Shown here piece by piece: positions 14,949 to 23,407 of a DNA stretch of 38,240 nucleotides. Source of the stretch: Thermoproteota archaeon (GTDB lineage Archaea; Thermoproteota; Nitrososphaeria_A; Caldarchaeales; Calditenuaceae); the NCBI GenBank assembly GCA_030550155.1, contig JAUQPZ010000002.1:65568-103807 (forward strand), read 5' to 3'. A program made the translations under genes and the position numbers. The notes beneath the pieces are model-generated. The model ran no database searches, was not told where the DNA came from, and worked only from the letters and a program-made list of their open reading frames with translations. Positions within the stretch are counted from its first letter, which is position 1. Every line of letters starts with the position of its first letter.

Positions 14949-15596
14949 ATGGCGCCGACCCCAATCAGGTCTCTGATATTGATACGGAATACTGACTGCA
15001 AAGTTTGCAGTCTCCTCGAGAACGGGGTGGTTGAGGGGGTTTTCCGATTTGTGAAGTGCGGGGAGAAGAGATCGACCCACATTTTGCAGCCCTCTCTGGG
15101 TAAGGGTAGGAGGCGGCTGAATCTTTCAGGCGCCTCCGTATATAAGTTATCGGGCGGCCTTCTTCTCATCGAGGCACCTAGCTGCACCGCCTGCAGGGTC
15201 TTCTGCAACTCCCCATGCGTACCGAGGCAGGCAATCTACATACCTGGTGTTGGGGTCTTCTTCAGCCTTCTGACCCCGGGGCCTAGGGTGGCGAAGAAGA
15301 TTATTGAGCGTTTAGCCGCTGCGGGTAGGACTGTGGAAGTGGTTGAGGAGGCGGACATGAAGATTCCTCGAGGGCTGACCAAGAAGCAGTTCAACGTGCT
15401 GCTGGCGGCCATCCGCACGGGATACCTGAATACTCCTAGGGAGTGCACGCTCTCAGAGCTGTCCTCAGCACTAGGGCTCTCCAAGTCCACGGTCTATAGA
15501 TGCCTCAAGACTGGGTTAAAGAAACTGGCACTGGATGCCTTACTCGAGTATGAGCCGGAAGCCTTCAGCCGCAGATTATCCTTAATACATCGATAG
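14949..15596 (+). CDS. Cys-rich HTH_10 (Bat-type) transcriptional regulator
   Basis: The C-terminal part (about residues 147-205) has 'LTKKQFNVLLAAIRTGYLN' and 'CTLSELSSALGLSKSTVYRCLK'. This is the bacterio-opsin-activator type helix-turn-helix widespread in archaea. The 216-residue protein carries seven Cys in its N-terminal sensor region: Cys17, Cys20, Cys37, Cys79, Cys82, Cys86 and Cys90. These form a CxxC and a CxxCxxxCxxxC cluster suited to metal or redox sensing. It is divergent from the multicopper-sco1 operon, so copper or redox control of that operon is a reasonable inference. ATG 14949 was chosen from the TATA position. An upstream in-frame ATG at 14880 would place the promoter inside the gene. 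Confidence 0.78.
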   Translation: MAPTPIRSLILIRNTDCKVCSLLENGVVEGVFRFVKCGEKRSTHILQPSLGKGRRRLNLSGASVYKLSGGLLLIEAPSCTACRVFCNSPCVPRQAIYIPGVGVFFSLLTPGPRVAKKIIERLAAAGRTVEVVEEADMKIPRGLTKKQFNVLLAAIRTGYLNTPRECTLSELSSALGLSKSTVYRCLKTGLKKLALDALLEYEPEAFSRRLSLIHR

Positions 15597-15612
15597 TGGT
15601 TTTAGGAAAACT

Positions 15613-16281
15613 GTGAAGCTGCTCCAAGTAAGCGATATTCACGGCTCAATAAGGAGCACCGAGGTGGTGGGTGAAAAGGCGAGGGATGTGGGTGCAGACC
15701 TCGTCTTGGTGGTCGGCGACATTACGAATTTTGGAACAGTCCAAGAGGCTGAGGGAATCCTCACCATAATAGAGGAGGGTGCTGGGACTCCGGTTTTATT
15801 CGTGCCAGGCAACTGTGACCCTCCCCAGCTCTTGAGTTACAACCCTGCCAGCGAGAAAATAGTCAACATTCACGCAAAGACCCACCACTTAGAAGGCCTG
15901 GTCTTCATCGGCATCGGAGGAAGCTTGATTACTCCTCACAGGGGTACATGGATAGAGTTTGAGGAGAAAGAAGTGGAGAGAATACTCTCCGGCGTAGTCA
16001 AAGAGGGCCTTTCTAAGTGGATACTTGTCTCACATAACCCGCCAGCAGGCGTGGACGCGGGGCGTGCGAGGGCGGGGCTGGACCTCGGAAGCCACGTGAT
16101 TAGGAGGCTCGTTGAGCGGGACAAGCCTCTTTTGGTGAGCTGTGGACATGTTCATGAGGCGCGGAGCATCTCATACATTGGGGATACAGCTATCGTCAAC
16201 GCAGGGCCTGCGAAGGACGGATACTGTGCCGTGATAGATATACGTCAAGACGGTGTTCACCCCAGCCTCGAATCTCTCTGA
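15613..16281 (+). CDS. Calcineurin-like metallophosphoesterase
   Basis: The five metallophosphoesterase motifs are present: 'SDIHG' near the start, 'GDITN' around residue 36, 'GNCD' around 63, a single His motif ('SHNPP') around 140, and the C-terminal 'GHVHE'. Together they bind two metals for phosphoester hydrolysis. The 222-residue size fits small archaeal phosphoesterases of unknown substrate. The start is GTG 15613, 16 bases after the HTH regulator stop on the same strand, so the two may be co-transcribed. No membrane segment or signal is visible, so it should be cytoplasmic. Confidence 0.85.
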   Translation: MKLLQVSDIHGSIRSTEVVGEKARDVGADLVLVVGDITNFGTVQEAEGILTIIEEGAGTPVLFVPGNCDPPQLLSYNPASEKIVNIHAKTHHLEGLVFIGIGGSLITPHRGTWIEFEEKEVERILSGVVKEGLSKWILVSHNPPAGVDAGRARAGLDLGSHVIRRLVERDKPLLVSCGHVHEARSISYIGDTAIVNAGPAKDGYCAVIDIRQDGVHPSLESL

Positions 16282-16360
16282 GGCTCACCTTCCCAGCCCA
16301 AGAGCTTTTTAACCTCAGAGGCCGGTCCCAAGACGATACCGTCTCGGCTCTCTTTACTGG

Positions 16361-17944
16361 TTATGCGGCGGGCGTCTGGGGGAGTTGCTCCTCCTCAGAC
16401 TCCAGCTTAGCGGCCTCAGCCAGCATGTCATCCGTTATGCCCAGCCTCTTTAGCAGCGGCATTATGTCGGGGGGTTTCTGGTCGGCTAGCTCCGAAGAGA
16501 ACCTCGCTATTTTGGGGAGATATTTTGCGTAGATATTCAGCCTCTTTTTAGCCGCCTCCCTCTTCTCCAGCTTACTCAAATAAAGCCGGAGATGTCTAGC
16601 ACACTCTCTTATTGCGAGTGTAAGCTCCCTCTCGATCTCCGGCCTATCTGCGACAGCCTCTTTTCCCACGGTCTTGTAAGGGATCTTGGGGGAGCAGATG
16701 CTAGTTATCACTGAAAGGGGCGCAATCTTTGGAACTTTATAAGCTGCCCAGTCAATCCTCTCTGAGACGACTTTCCATGAAACATCGGCCCTCTCGTCGT
16801 AAAGCAGTGGAATCTTGTTGGCGAATCGCCAAAGATGTATCTCCTCTGAGGGCTCTATGGCTCCACCCCAAGCGATAGCGACCTCGACAATGAAAGGTAT
16901 TCCAGAGTAGCTCGTCGGCGGCCTCTGAACTATGTGGTAGAAGTCAGGCTTGAGGAGCGACTTTACACCGGCTTCAAGAAAAGAGACACCCACAGGTGAC
17001 AAAGAGCCTGTATCCGGAGCCCTAAAGCCCTGATAGCTTCTCATGGCGCTGACAAGCGAGGCTATCTGCTCGTGTGTCAGCTCCGAGGGCTTGGTGTCAG
17101 GGTCAATGTTAGCGTTCTTCAATATTTCTAGTGCGGTCTTCCCCCCCACCCTCTGAAACTCCTCTATAATCATCCTCAACACAGTTCTCGCCCTCGTGTC
17201 CGAGGCAATCCTGCTAACTGTCTCCGAGTCTACTCCCTGAGGGTGGGGCTTCGCCTCCTTAGGAGGCTCCGGAACCTGATCTGTGACTCTTCCAAAGAAG
17301 TAGAACCTCCCTTTAGGATCGATGAAAGAGATGCTGGCATGAGGGTTGATGAGTGCAGTCATTTTCAGATACTCTATTATCTTTGACTTGCTTGTGCTGT
17401 AGTCTGCCTCCAAGGTGAAGTCAATGATGGTTCCCCGCCAACCATTTTTGTTATCTTGGGCCTTCTTATTGATTATGCGCGGTGTATTGTTGACGATGTC
17501 TATCATCATTTCGTATTCGTAAATCTTCTGGCCTCCTCTCGATGAGATGATTTTAAACGCCCTGTTAGTAGTTATCTGCCCATAAAGCAGGGCCATTGTT
17601 CCTCCTACGCCGAACGTCCCCCTCGACTGCTTGAAGCCATACTTGCTGCCATAGAGAACAGTGCCGAATGCCTTCGGAATATAGTCACCATCGACACCTA
17701 TTCCGTTATCCCGCACAATGAGCCTGTATATCTCAGTGCCGCTATTACCGACTTCTCCCTCAGACGAAAGCTCTACACTTATCTCGGGAAGAATCTTACC
17801 AATCTCGCAGGCGTCGAGAGAGTTCTCCACAAGCTCCCTTATGCTCATGTATATTGAGCGGGCGGGGCTGCTGAACCCCGCTATGTCCCTGTTCCTGTAG
17901 AAGAAGTCCGCTGGAGAGATCTGCTCAAACTTTACCTCCACCAT
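16361..17944 (-). CDS. top6B: DNA topoisomerase VI subunit B
   Basis: Subunit B is the GHKL ATPase half of the type IIB topoisomerase. It drives strand passage for the A subunit, which cuts DNA. The 527-residue protein has the Bergerat ATP-binding motifs 'ELVENSLDACE', 'RDNGIGVDG' and 'GTFGVGGTMALLYGQ' in its first 140 residues. A H2TH region and the transducer domain follow ('IPFIVEVAIAWGG', then 'RFANKIPLLYDE'). I chose ATG 17944 over an in-frame TTG at 17962. Top6A, usually adjacent, is not in the window. The gene lies downstream of a Dim2-like KH gene and scpB-scpA-smc on the same strand. Confidence 0.95.
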   Translation of the reverse strand: MVEVKFEQISPADFFYRNRDIAGFSSPARSIYMSIRELVENSLDACEIGKILPEISVELSSEGEVGNSGTEIYRLIVRDNGIGVDGDYIPKAFGTVLYGSKYGFKQSRGTFGVGGTMALLYGQITTNRAFKIISSRGGQKIYEYEMMIDIVNNTPRIINKKAQDNKNGWRGTIIDFTLEADYSTSKSKIIEYLKMTALINPHASISFIDPKGRFYFFGRVTDQVPEPPKEAKPHPQGVDSETVSRIASDTRARTVLRMIIEEFQRVGGKTALEILKNANIDPDTKPSELTHEQIASLVSAMRSYQGFRAPDTGSLSPVGVSFLEAGVKSLLKPDFYHIVQRPPTSYSGIPFIVEVAIAWGGAIEPSEEIHLWRFANKIPLLYDERADVSWKVVSERIDWAAYKVPKIAPLSVITSICSPKIPYKTVGKEAVADRPEIERELTLAIRECARHLRLYLSKLEKREAAKKRLNIYAKYLPKIARFSSELADQKPPDIMPLLKRLGITDDMLAEAAKLESEEEQLPQTPAA

Positions 17945-18052
17945 CTGAAGTAAATTGTTCAAACCTCTTAATAGACTAATAGGATAGGCGAATAGGCATA
18001 ATACCGGCAGGATGGCAGCTGTCCTTGGTTGACCCTATTTTTGGAGCTGATT

Positions 18053-18619
18053 TTAATACAGCCTTCTAAACTTTCTCCTCTGTGCGTAGCTGTCTAAAAA
18101 CTTGTAAACGCTGTTGTGGGTTGCACCGTTGATCAGCATCTCAACCGCCTGCCTAGCAGCATCCACATCCTCGACATGCCCTATAATGCCAACCGTGTCA
18201 CGCCCCACCGAGACGTATACGTGGGCTGTCTCCTCAATTATTCTTCTGGTCTTGCCTCCGCTCCCGATAATTCTAGCTTTGATTCTCATGTTATCCTCCT
18301 TGTCCTTGGAGGTGTATTGACTAAGATCTACCACCGATAAGACCGCGTCGTCCTCCATTAGCCGTTTGGCTCTCTCAGGACTGAAGCCAAGCCCTATAGC
18401 CTCTACAATGTCTCTCGCCTTGAAGAGGTTTGTAGGGTCCCATCGGCCGGGAGCCTCATCTTTAGGGGTGATCTCGACTAGGCCTTCATTCGAGTCTACC
18501 GCTAACTTAACTCCAAGCCTCTTCTCGATCTCTCTCTTTACGCTTCCGCCCGTCCCTATTAGGATGGGGAGTCTATCTATGGGGATGCGGACTAGGAATC
18601 GTGCCTGCGGGTTTGACAA
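18053..18619 (-). CDS. Two-KH-domain RNA-binding protein, Dim2/Pno1-like
   Basis: This is a 188-residue protein with two KH domains. The first has a degenerate GxxG ('LIGTGGSVKREIEKRLGVKL') and the second 'IIGSGGKTRRIIEETAHVYV'. The connecting 'GRWDPTNLFKARDIVEAIGLGFSPERA' and the C-terminal 'LINGATHNSVYKFLD' are diagnostic of the archaeal Dim2/Pno1 (Krr1-like) family, which acts in small-subunit rRNA maturation and can stimulate aIF2-alpha. The start is TTG 18619, preceded by a GGAGG-rich SD about 10 bases upstream. It sits between scpB and top6B on the same strand. Confidence 0.88.
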   Translation of the reverse strand: MSNPQARFLVRIPIDRLPILIGTGGSVKREIEKRLGVKLAVDSNEGLVEITPKDEAPGRWDPTNLFKARDIVEAIGLGFSPERAKRLMEDDAVLSVVDLSQYTSKDKEDNMRIKARIIGSGGKTRRIIEETAHVYVSVGRDTVGIIGHVEDVDAARQAVEMLINGATHNSVYKFLDSYAQRRKFRRLY

Positions 18620-18671
18620 TCTGCCCCTCCCATAGTCTTTATCTTGGCGCTGCTTGATAGATGTATCCTCA

Positions 18672-19253
18672 TTAAGAGGTGTCTGTCTCCTGCGTCACCC
18701 CTTTCTCAGGGGGCTGCATCAACTCCTGTAACTTCTTCCTGATGACGGCGGGGTTATCCTCAACACCCACCAGCTCTGCGAATAGCTTCGAGGTTCTGAG
18801 CAGAGTTAAGCGCCCCTTCTTTTCAACCTCCACCAGCCCCCTCTCAAGAAGCTCCCGGATCTGTGAATAAGACCTGCCCCCCCTGACAGCTGCGACTGTC
18901 GCCTTATCAACTGGCTGATGGTAGGCTATGAAGGACAGGGTTCTGAGGACTCCGATGCTCAGGATATTCTTGCTGACGTGACGCTTCACCAGAACCAGCC
19001 ACTCAGGCTTTACATGCATCATGTATTTCTCTCCTCGGAACCTCGAGATTGTGAATGCTCTTCCAGATTCTTCATACTCTTTCCTGAGCTCCTCCAAGAT
19101 AGCCTCCACCTTCTCTCTCTTCCTCAAACCTGAGAGAGACCTGAGCTTGTCCATGGGCAGGGGGCGGTCGCTGAGAAAGAGCGCGGCCTCGATAATAGTC
19201 TTCGCCACAGTCTCCCTCCTGCCTAGCTGTTCGCGCCTATTCTCTCTGGACAT
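18672..19253 (-). CDS. scpB: Segregation and condensation protein ScpB
   Basis: ScpB forms a dimer that binds ScpA and regulates the SMC ring. The 193-residue protein has two winged-helix domains: 'IIEAALFLSDRPLPMDKLRSL' starts the first, and the second includes 'LRTLSFIAYHQPVDKATVAAVRG' with 'YSQIRELLERGLVEV', a strong ScpB signature. The C-terminal tail is hydrophilic. ATG 19253 overlaps the end of scpA by 17 bases, which supports co-translation with ScpA. Confidence 0.92.
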   Translation of the reverse strand: MSRENRREQLGRRETVAKTIIEAALFLSDRPLPMDKLRSLSGLRKREKVEAILEELRKEYEESGRAFTISRFRGEKYMMHVKPEWLVLVKRHVSKNILSIGVLRTLSFIAYHQPVDKATVAAVRGGRSYSQIRELLERGLVEVEKKGRLTLLRTSKLFAELVGVEDNPAVIRKKLQELMQPPEKGVTQETDTS

Positions 19254-19908
19254 CTCTGCGTCTCCCCCTCACTAAGATGTTGCCACTCTCCTCGTCGACT
19301 ATCAGCTCAAAGGCCCCCCTACCGGCTGCGATCAAGAGCAGGATAAATCTCCTAGCAGCTTCAAGCCTCTCAACACCCCTGAACAACTCAGCTAGAGGAA
19401 GAGCCTCCACGCCCTCCAGCATGCTGTCCAAGAACCTAATGAACTCCTCCAGCTCCTCCTCGATCTTCACTAGGTAGCGGTCCAAGTTGATGTCCAGTTG
19501 AAGAGCCTTAGCCGTGGCCTGCATGGTGTTTGACGAGTTAAGGACGGTCCTCAGCGCGCTAACTATCTCGAGGATCGTGGTCGCCAGCATTCCCGGCTTG
19601 ACAGGTATCTCGATGGTTGGGGGGATGAATAGATTTGGCTTCGGCCTCTCATCACGCTCTCTAACGGACTGAAACAGGTTCTCCGATCTAACCCTATGGA
19701 TGTATGCCGCGCCCCAGATGGCTATTCCTTCTTGAGGAAGCGAGAGCTGGTTTGATGCCACCACATCGCGAAGAGACTCGAGCAGCTTAAGGAGGTTAAG
19801 CCTGAGAATGTGGGACTTGTTGAGGAGGTGAGCGGCCAGAAGTACGCGCCAATCGAGCTCCTCAGGCCTGATTATCCTCGAGTCTCGTGACAACAACTCT
19901 TGACTCAC
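19237..19908 (-). CDS. scpA: Segregation and condensation protein ScpA (kleisin)
   Basis: ScpA is the kleisin subunit that bridges the SMC heads. The 223-residue archaeal form has an N-terminal helical part that contacts the SMC neck ('LDWRVLLAAHLLNKSHILRL'), a middle linker ('NLFIPPTIEIPVKPG') and a C-terminal winged helix ('LPLAELFRGVERLEAARRFILLL'). The GTG at 19908 is used here, but its AGGAGG is directly adjacent. In-frame TTG codons at 19896 and 19893 are alternatives. The start lies 47 bases inside the smc gene in a different frame, and the 3' end overlaps scpB, so smc-scpA-scpB is a tightly overlapped operon. Confidence 0.85.
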   Translation of the reverse strand: MSQELLSRDSRIIRPEELDWRVLLAAHLLNKSHILRLNLLKLLESLRDVVASNQLSLPQEGIAIWGAAYIHRVRSENLFQSVRERDERPKPNLFIPPTIEIPVKPGMLATTILEIVSALRTVLNSSNTMQATAKALQLDINLDRYLVKIEEELEEFIRFLDSMLEGVEALPLAELFRGVERLEAARRFILLLIAAGRGAFELIVDEESGNILVRGRRRDVQRE

Positions 19909-22900
19909 CCTCCTGATTATAGACTCCGATGAGCTGGTCAGCTTTTTCGGCTATCACGTCTTTGAGGCTCACCGCTATGACTTGAGACCTCTTCGAGGAC
20001 TCTTTTAGAAGCTCTGCCAGGTTTCTGCTATAGTTTGCATCCATGTGAGCGTCAACCTCATCCATGATTAGGAAGTCTGCTGGCGTGAGGCCTTGGAAGG
20101 CCATGAGGAGCGCGACGGCTGAGACGGACTTCTCGCCACCGCTGATGCTCCTTGACGGCATAGCTGATTTCCCCGGAAAGGCCACGTACATTTCTACGCC
20201 CGACTCTAATGGGTTCTCCGGGTATGAAAACTCCAGCCACCCATTCCCACCCGTAAGGGCGGTGAAGTATTTGCCAAAGTCCTCAGAGACCTTCCTAAAA
20301 GTCCTCATAAAGACCTCAAGCTTCTTCGCGTCTAAGGACTCGATGATCTCCAATATCCTTTTCCTCTCACTTTCAAGTGTCGCCACCCCCTCTGAGCGGC
20401 CCCTAAACTCCACTATCAACTCAGAATACTGGACAGGGGCCAGCTGGTTCACCATCTCGACAGAGGCGAGCTCCTTCTGGAGCTCAGCGCCAACATTTTC
20501 CAGAACCTCCTTTGGTAGAAGAGACAGGTCGTCAATCGGCTGCTCAGACATGCTGGAAAGCCTATCGAGAATTGATTTTCTACCCATAGTGAGCTCAACC
20601 CTAGCGACGGCGAGAGACCTAGCCTGCGTCTCAAGCGAGAGGAGCTCAGACCTCGTAGCCTCCAGCCTCTCCTCAAGCAGGGTCAGCCTCTCAACAAGCT
20701 CGTTCTTGGTGTGTAGTAACTGAGAGCTCCTCCTCGACAGGGCCTCTGCCTCGACCCTGCTCTCAGACTCCCTTTTCCAGACCTCGAGGTATGTCCGCGC
20801 AAGCTCTCGCAGCCTCCGGCCAGATGCCTCAGCATCGCTCCTAAGCCTCTCAGCCTCGATTTTCAGCCTCTCAACGCTTGAATCAAGTTCTCTTCTTCGC
20901 GCCTTTATCTGCTCAAGCCTCTGGGCCAGCCCCCGGGCTCTAAAGCTCTCCTCGCCTATCGCTCTCTCCAGAGAGTTGATCTCGGAGTTGAGATGAGCTA
21001 TCTCTGCCTCCAGCTCATCTGTGCCTATGTCTTTGTCTGGCGGTTTGGCCTCCTCGAGCTTCTTCTTTGCCGCCTCTAGCTCCTGCAATAGCCGCTCTTT
21101 GGTCAAGGTGAGGCCGCTGAGCACACGTCTCAGAGTCTCAAGTTCGTCTTTGATTCTGTTAGCCGCCTTTTCTAATTCTAATAGTCTTGCCTCAAGCCTA
21201 GACGCGCCAGCCATTATCTCTCTCCTCTCCGCCTCGTAACCCACCCTCTTCTCCTCCAAGCGGCTCAGCATCACCTCCAGACTCTCCAACTCCCTGTCAT
21301 TCTCTCCATCAATCCGAGACACAGTTTCTAGGGCTTGGAGAACCTCTGAGAGCATCTTTTCCAGCCTACTCTTCTTGCCGATTTTGGGGAGGGCCCGAAA
21401 ATGTCCATATCCGTTGAACTGCACCCCGCTCTGGCTTATTGCGGGCTGCCCCTTCCTGAAGTCTCCGTCTTCGAGCAGCTCGTAGCCTGGAAGTATCGAG
21501 TGGAGAACTTGGCGCAGTAGGGGGTTTTTCAGCCCGAGTCTGCACGCGACGCATTCTTTGCCGTGGATTGGTGAGGAATCACTTGACTCTAAGCTCACTA
21601 TCGAGAGATCTAAGCCGCGGCTGGCTGCGAGCTCAGCGAGGGCCAGGGCAGTTTTATCGCTTTCGACAATCAGAGCCTCACCCAATCCCTCGAGATAAGC
21701 TGACAGGAGTAGAGACTGTACCTCAGAGCCCCGCAGCAAGTCCCTTAGCTTAGGCGGGTGTCCTCCAATAGCTTCCTTCGAGGACTTCTCACCCTCGCCT
21801 GAACGGGGGCTAAGGCTCTCCAAGACGCCGTCGATCTCAGCCCTAATCCTTGTCAACTCCTCTATCATGCCTTTCACCCTTCTCCGCCTCTCCTCGAGCG
21901 ACTGTATTCTCTGTTTCAAGCTCTCTCTTTCTTCACCAAGTCTCCTCAAGTTTTCGTTGAGTGTCTCTACCCTTAACCTGTGCTCTTCAAGCTCGTTCTC
22001 GACCACACCTCTTTCTCCGCTGATTTTTTCCAGCTCATTTTCCAGCTCTGAGATTCTCTGAGCCGTGTTACCGGCCTTCTGCTCGACCAACTCTATGCTT
22101 CCTTGTAACTGGCTCACCTCCCTCATCATCGATAGTCTATTCCTCTCTAACTCTTCAAGCTCCTCCCTCCAGCTTGTCAGAGTCTTCAGAGCCTCGCCAC
22201 GCCTATCGTTCAGCTCCGCCAACCTCTTCCCCAACTCACTCAGCCTTGACGAGAGTTGTGAGTATTCTTGACCCGCCTCTCGATACTCTTTCTCGAGACT
22301 CGTGGCCTCGGCGTTGATGGCTTGGATCTTCGCTTCAACCTCAGATGAGCCCTTCCTGAAGGAGATGTATCTTGACCCCTCGCTCCTGATGGAAGCCCTA
22401 AGAGACTCCAAGGAGGTTCCTCGCTCCAGCGTCTTCGGTCTCAGCTCATTCAGCCTATTCTGAATCCTGAGCAGCTCTGCCTCAACTTCCCTGAGCTCTG
22501 CAGAGACCTCATGCCTCTCGGCGGTGAGAGCTTCAACGTTCTTCACTGCTGCCGAGCGTCTCTCCATGAGAGCCCGCTCCTCTTCCTCAAGGTGTAGAAG
22601 CTTTCTCTCTAGCTCCTCAAGCTCCTCTTGAAACCTCTGCCTCTTCAGCTGGGCTAAATACCTGGTTATGAGGCTCCTTCTAACAAGCCTGCTACTCTCA
22701 AGCTCAAGCTGCTTCACACGGCTTTTCAACTCGCTGAGACCTGCCTTAGCTATGGCCACGTTCTTCTCCGCAAGCTCCAGCTCCCTCACGGCCTCAGACC
22801 TACGCCTATCATATTCTGAAGTCCCAGCCACCTCGTCAATTATTTTCCTCAACTCTTCAGGGCTCTTCTCTGCGATGCTGAGGACCGAGCCCTGAGTTAT

Positions 22901-23320
22901 GATGTTGAATCCTCCGGGCCTTATGTTGGCAGATGCAAGTGATGCGAGAAGCTCATTCCTTGTCACAGTCTTTCCATTAACCCTATAGATGCTCTCACCG
23001 TTCGAGAGTATTGTCCGCGAAATGGTCACTTCATCGTTCTCTACGGGCAGGGCCCTTTCCGAGTTGTCGAGCTGTAAGGAGACCGTGGCCTGGCTCAGAC
23101 GTCTGCCGTTACTCTCATGAATCAGGTCTGAGAGCTTACCAACCCGCAGGGCGTTGTTGCTCAGCTCACCGAGGCAGAACTTTATCGCGTCCAGCACGTT
23201 ACTCTTGCCGCCGCCATTAGGGCCAGTGATAACTACAAATCCCTTCTCAGGCTTAATGATGACCCTTTTGGGCCCGAAGGACTTAAAACCCTGAATCGTT
23301 ATCCTCTTGATGTATACCAT
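19862..23320 (-). CDS. smc: Chromosome segregation ATPase SMC
   Basis: SMC dimers extrude or hold DNA loops for chromosome organisation. The 1152-residue protein has the N-terminal head with 'GPNGGGKSN' (Walker A), two long coiled coils (about residues 165-480 and 665-990), and a hinge around 500-660. The C-terminal head carries the ABC signature 'SISGGEKSVSAVALLMAFQ' and Walker B 'FLIMDEVDAHMD'. The hinge is divergent: I do not see the usual Gly-Arg-x-Thr-Phe hinge block, and a CxxC (Cys590, Cys593) lies in it. The start is ATG 23320. It heads a run smc-scpA-scpB on the minus strand. Confidence 0.95.
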   Translation of the reverse strand: MVYIKRITIQGFKSFGPKRVIIKPEKGFVVITGPNGGGKSNVLDAIKFCLGELSNNALRVGKLSDLIHESNGRRLSQATVSLQLDNSERALPVENDEVTISRTILSNGESIYRVNGKTVTRNELLASLASANIRPGGFNIITQGSVLSIAEKSPEELRKIIDEVAGTSEYDRRRSEAVRELELAEKNVAIAKAGLSELKSRVKQLELESSRLVRRSLITRYLAQLKRQRFQEELEELERKLLHLEEEERALMERRSAAVKNVEALTAERHEVSAELREVEAELLRIQNRLNELRPKTLERGTSLESLRASIRSEGSRYISFRKGSSEVEAKIQAINAEATSLEKEYREAGQEYSQLSSRLSELGKRLAELNDRRGEALKTLTSWREELEELERNRLSMMREVSQLQGSIELVEQKAGNTAQRISELENELEKISGERGVVENELEEHRLRVETLNENLRRLGEERESLKQRIQSLEERRRRVKGMIEELTRIRAEIDGVLESLSPRSGEGEKSSKEAIGGHPPKLRDLLRGSEVQSLLLSAYLEGLGEALIVESDKTALALAELAASRGLDLSIVSLESSDSSPIHGKECVACRLGLKNPLLRQVLHSILPGYELLEDGDFRKGQPAISQSGVQFNGYGHFRALPKIGKKSRLEKMLSEVLQALETVSRIDGENDRELESLEVMLSRLEEKRVGYEAERREIMAGASRLEARLLELEKAANRIKDELETLRRVLSGLTLTKERLLQELEAAKKKLEEAKPPDKDIGTDELEAEIAHLNSEINSLERAIGEESFRARGLAQRLEQIKARRRELDSSVERLKIEAERLRSDAEASGRRLRELARTYLEVWKRESESRVEAEALSRRSSQLLHTKNELVERLTLLEERLEATRSELLSLETQARSLAVARVELTMGRKSILDRLSSMSEQPIDDLSLLPKEVLENVGAELQKELASVEMVNQLAPVQYSELIVEFRGRSEGVATLESERKRILEIIESLDAKKLEVFMRTFRKVSEDFGKYFTALTGGNGWLEFSYPENPLESGVEMYVAFPGKSAMPSRSISGGEKSVSAVALLMAFQGLTPADFLIMDEVDAHMDANYSRNLAELLKESSKRSQVIAVSLKDVIAEKADQLIGVYNQEGESRVVVTRLEDNQA

Positions 23321-23407
23321 TATCGGATTTTCTTAAGGGATAGTCTCAAGGGTTATTTAGATGTTACTCGGAGTGAGGCTTAGCGTATTATTCCGGTCAA
23401 GAGACGG

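Noticed and set aside
14804-15208. Open frame on the minus strand over the HTH regulator N-terminus
   Set aside because: It is antisense to the regulator, lacks family features and would run through the divergent promoter region.
20064-20723. Long plus-strand frame of 219 codons within smc
   Set aside because: It is a Ser/Leu-rich shadow of the SMC coding strand, with no domain.
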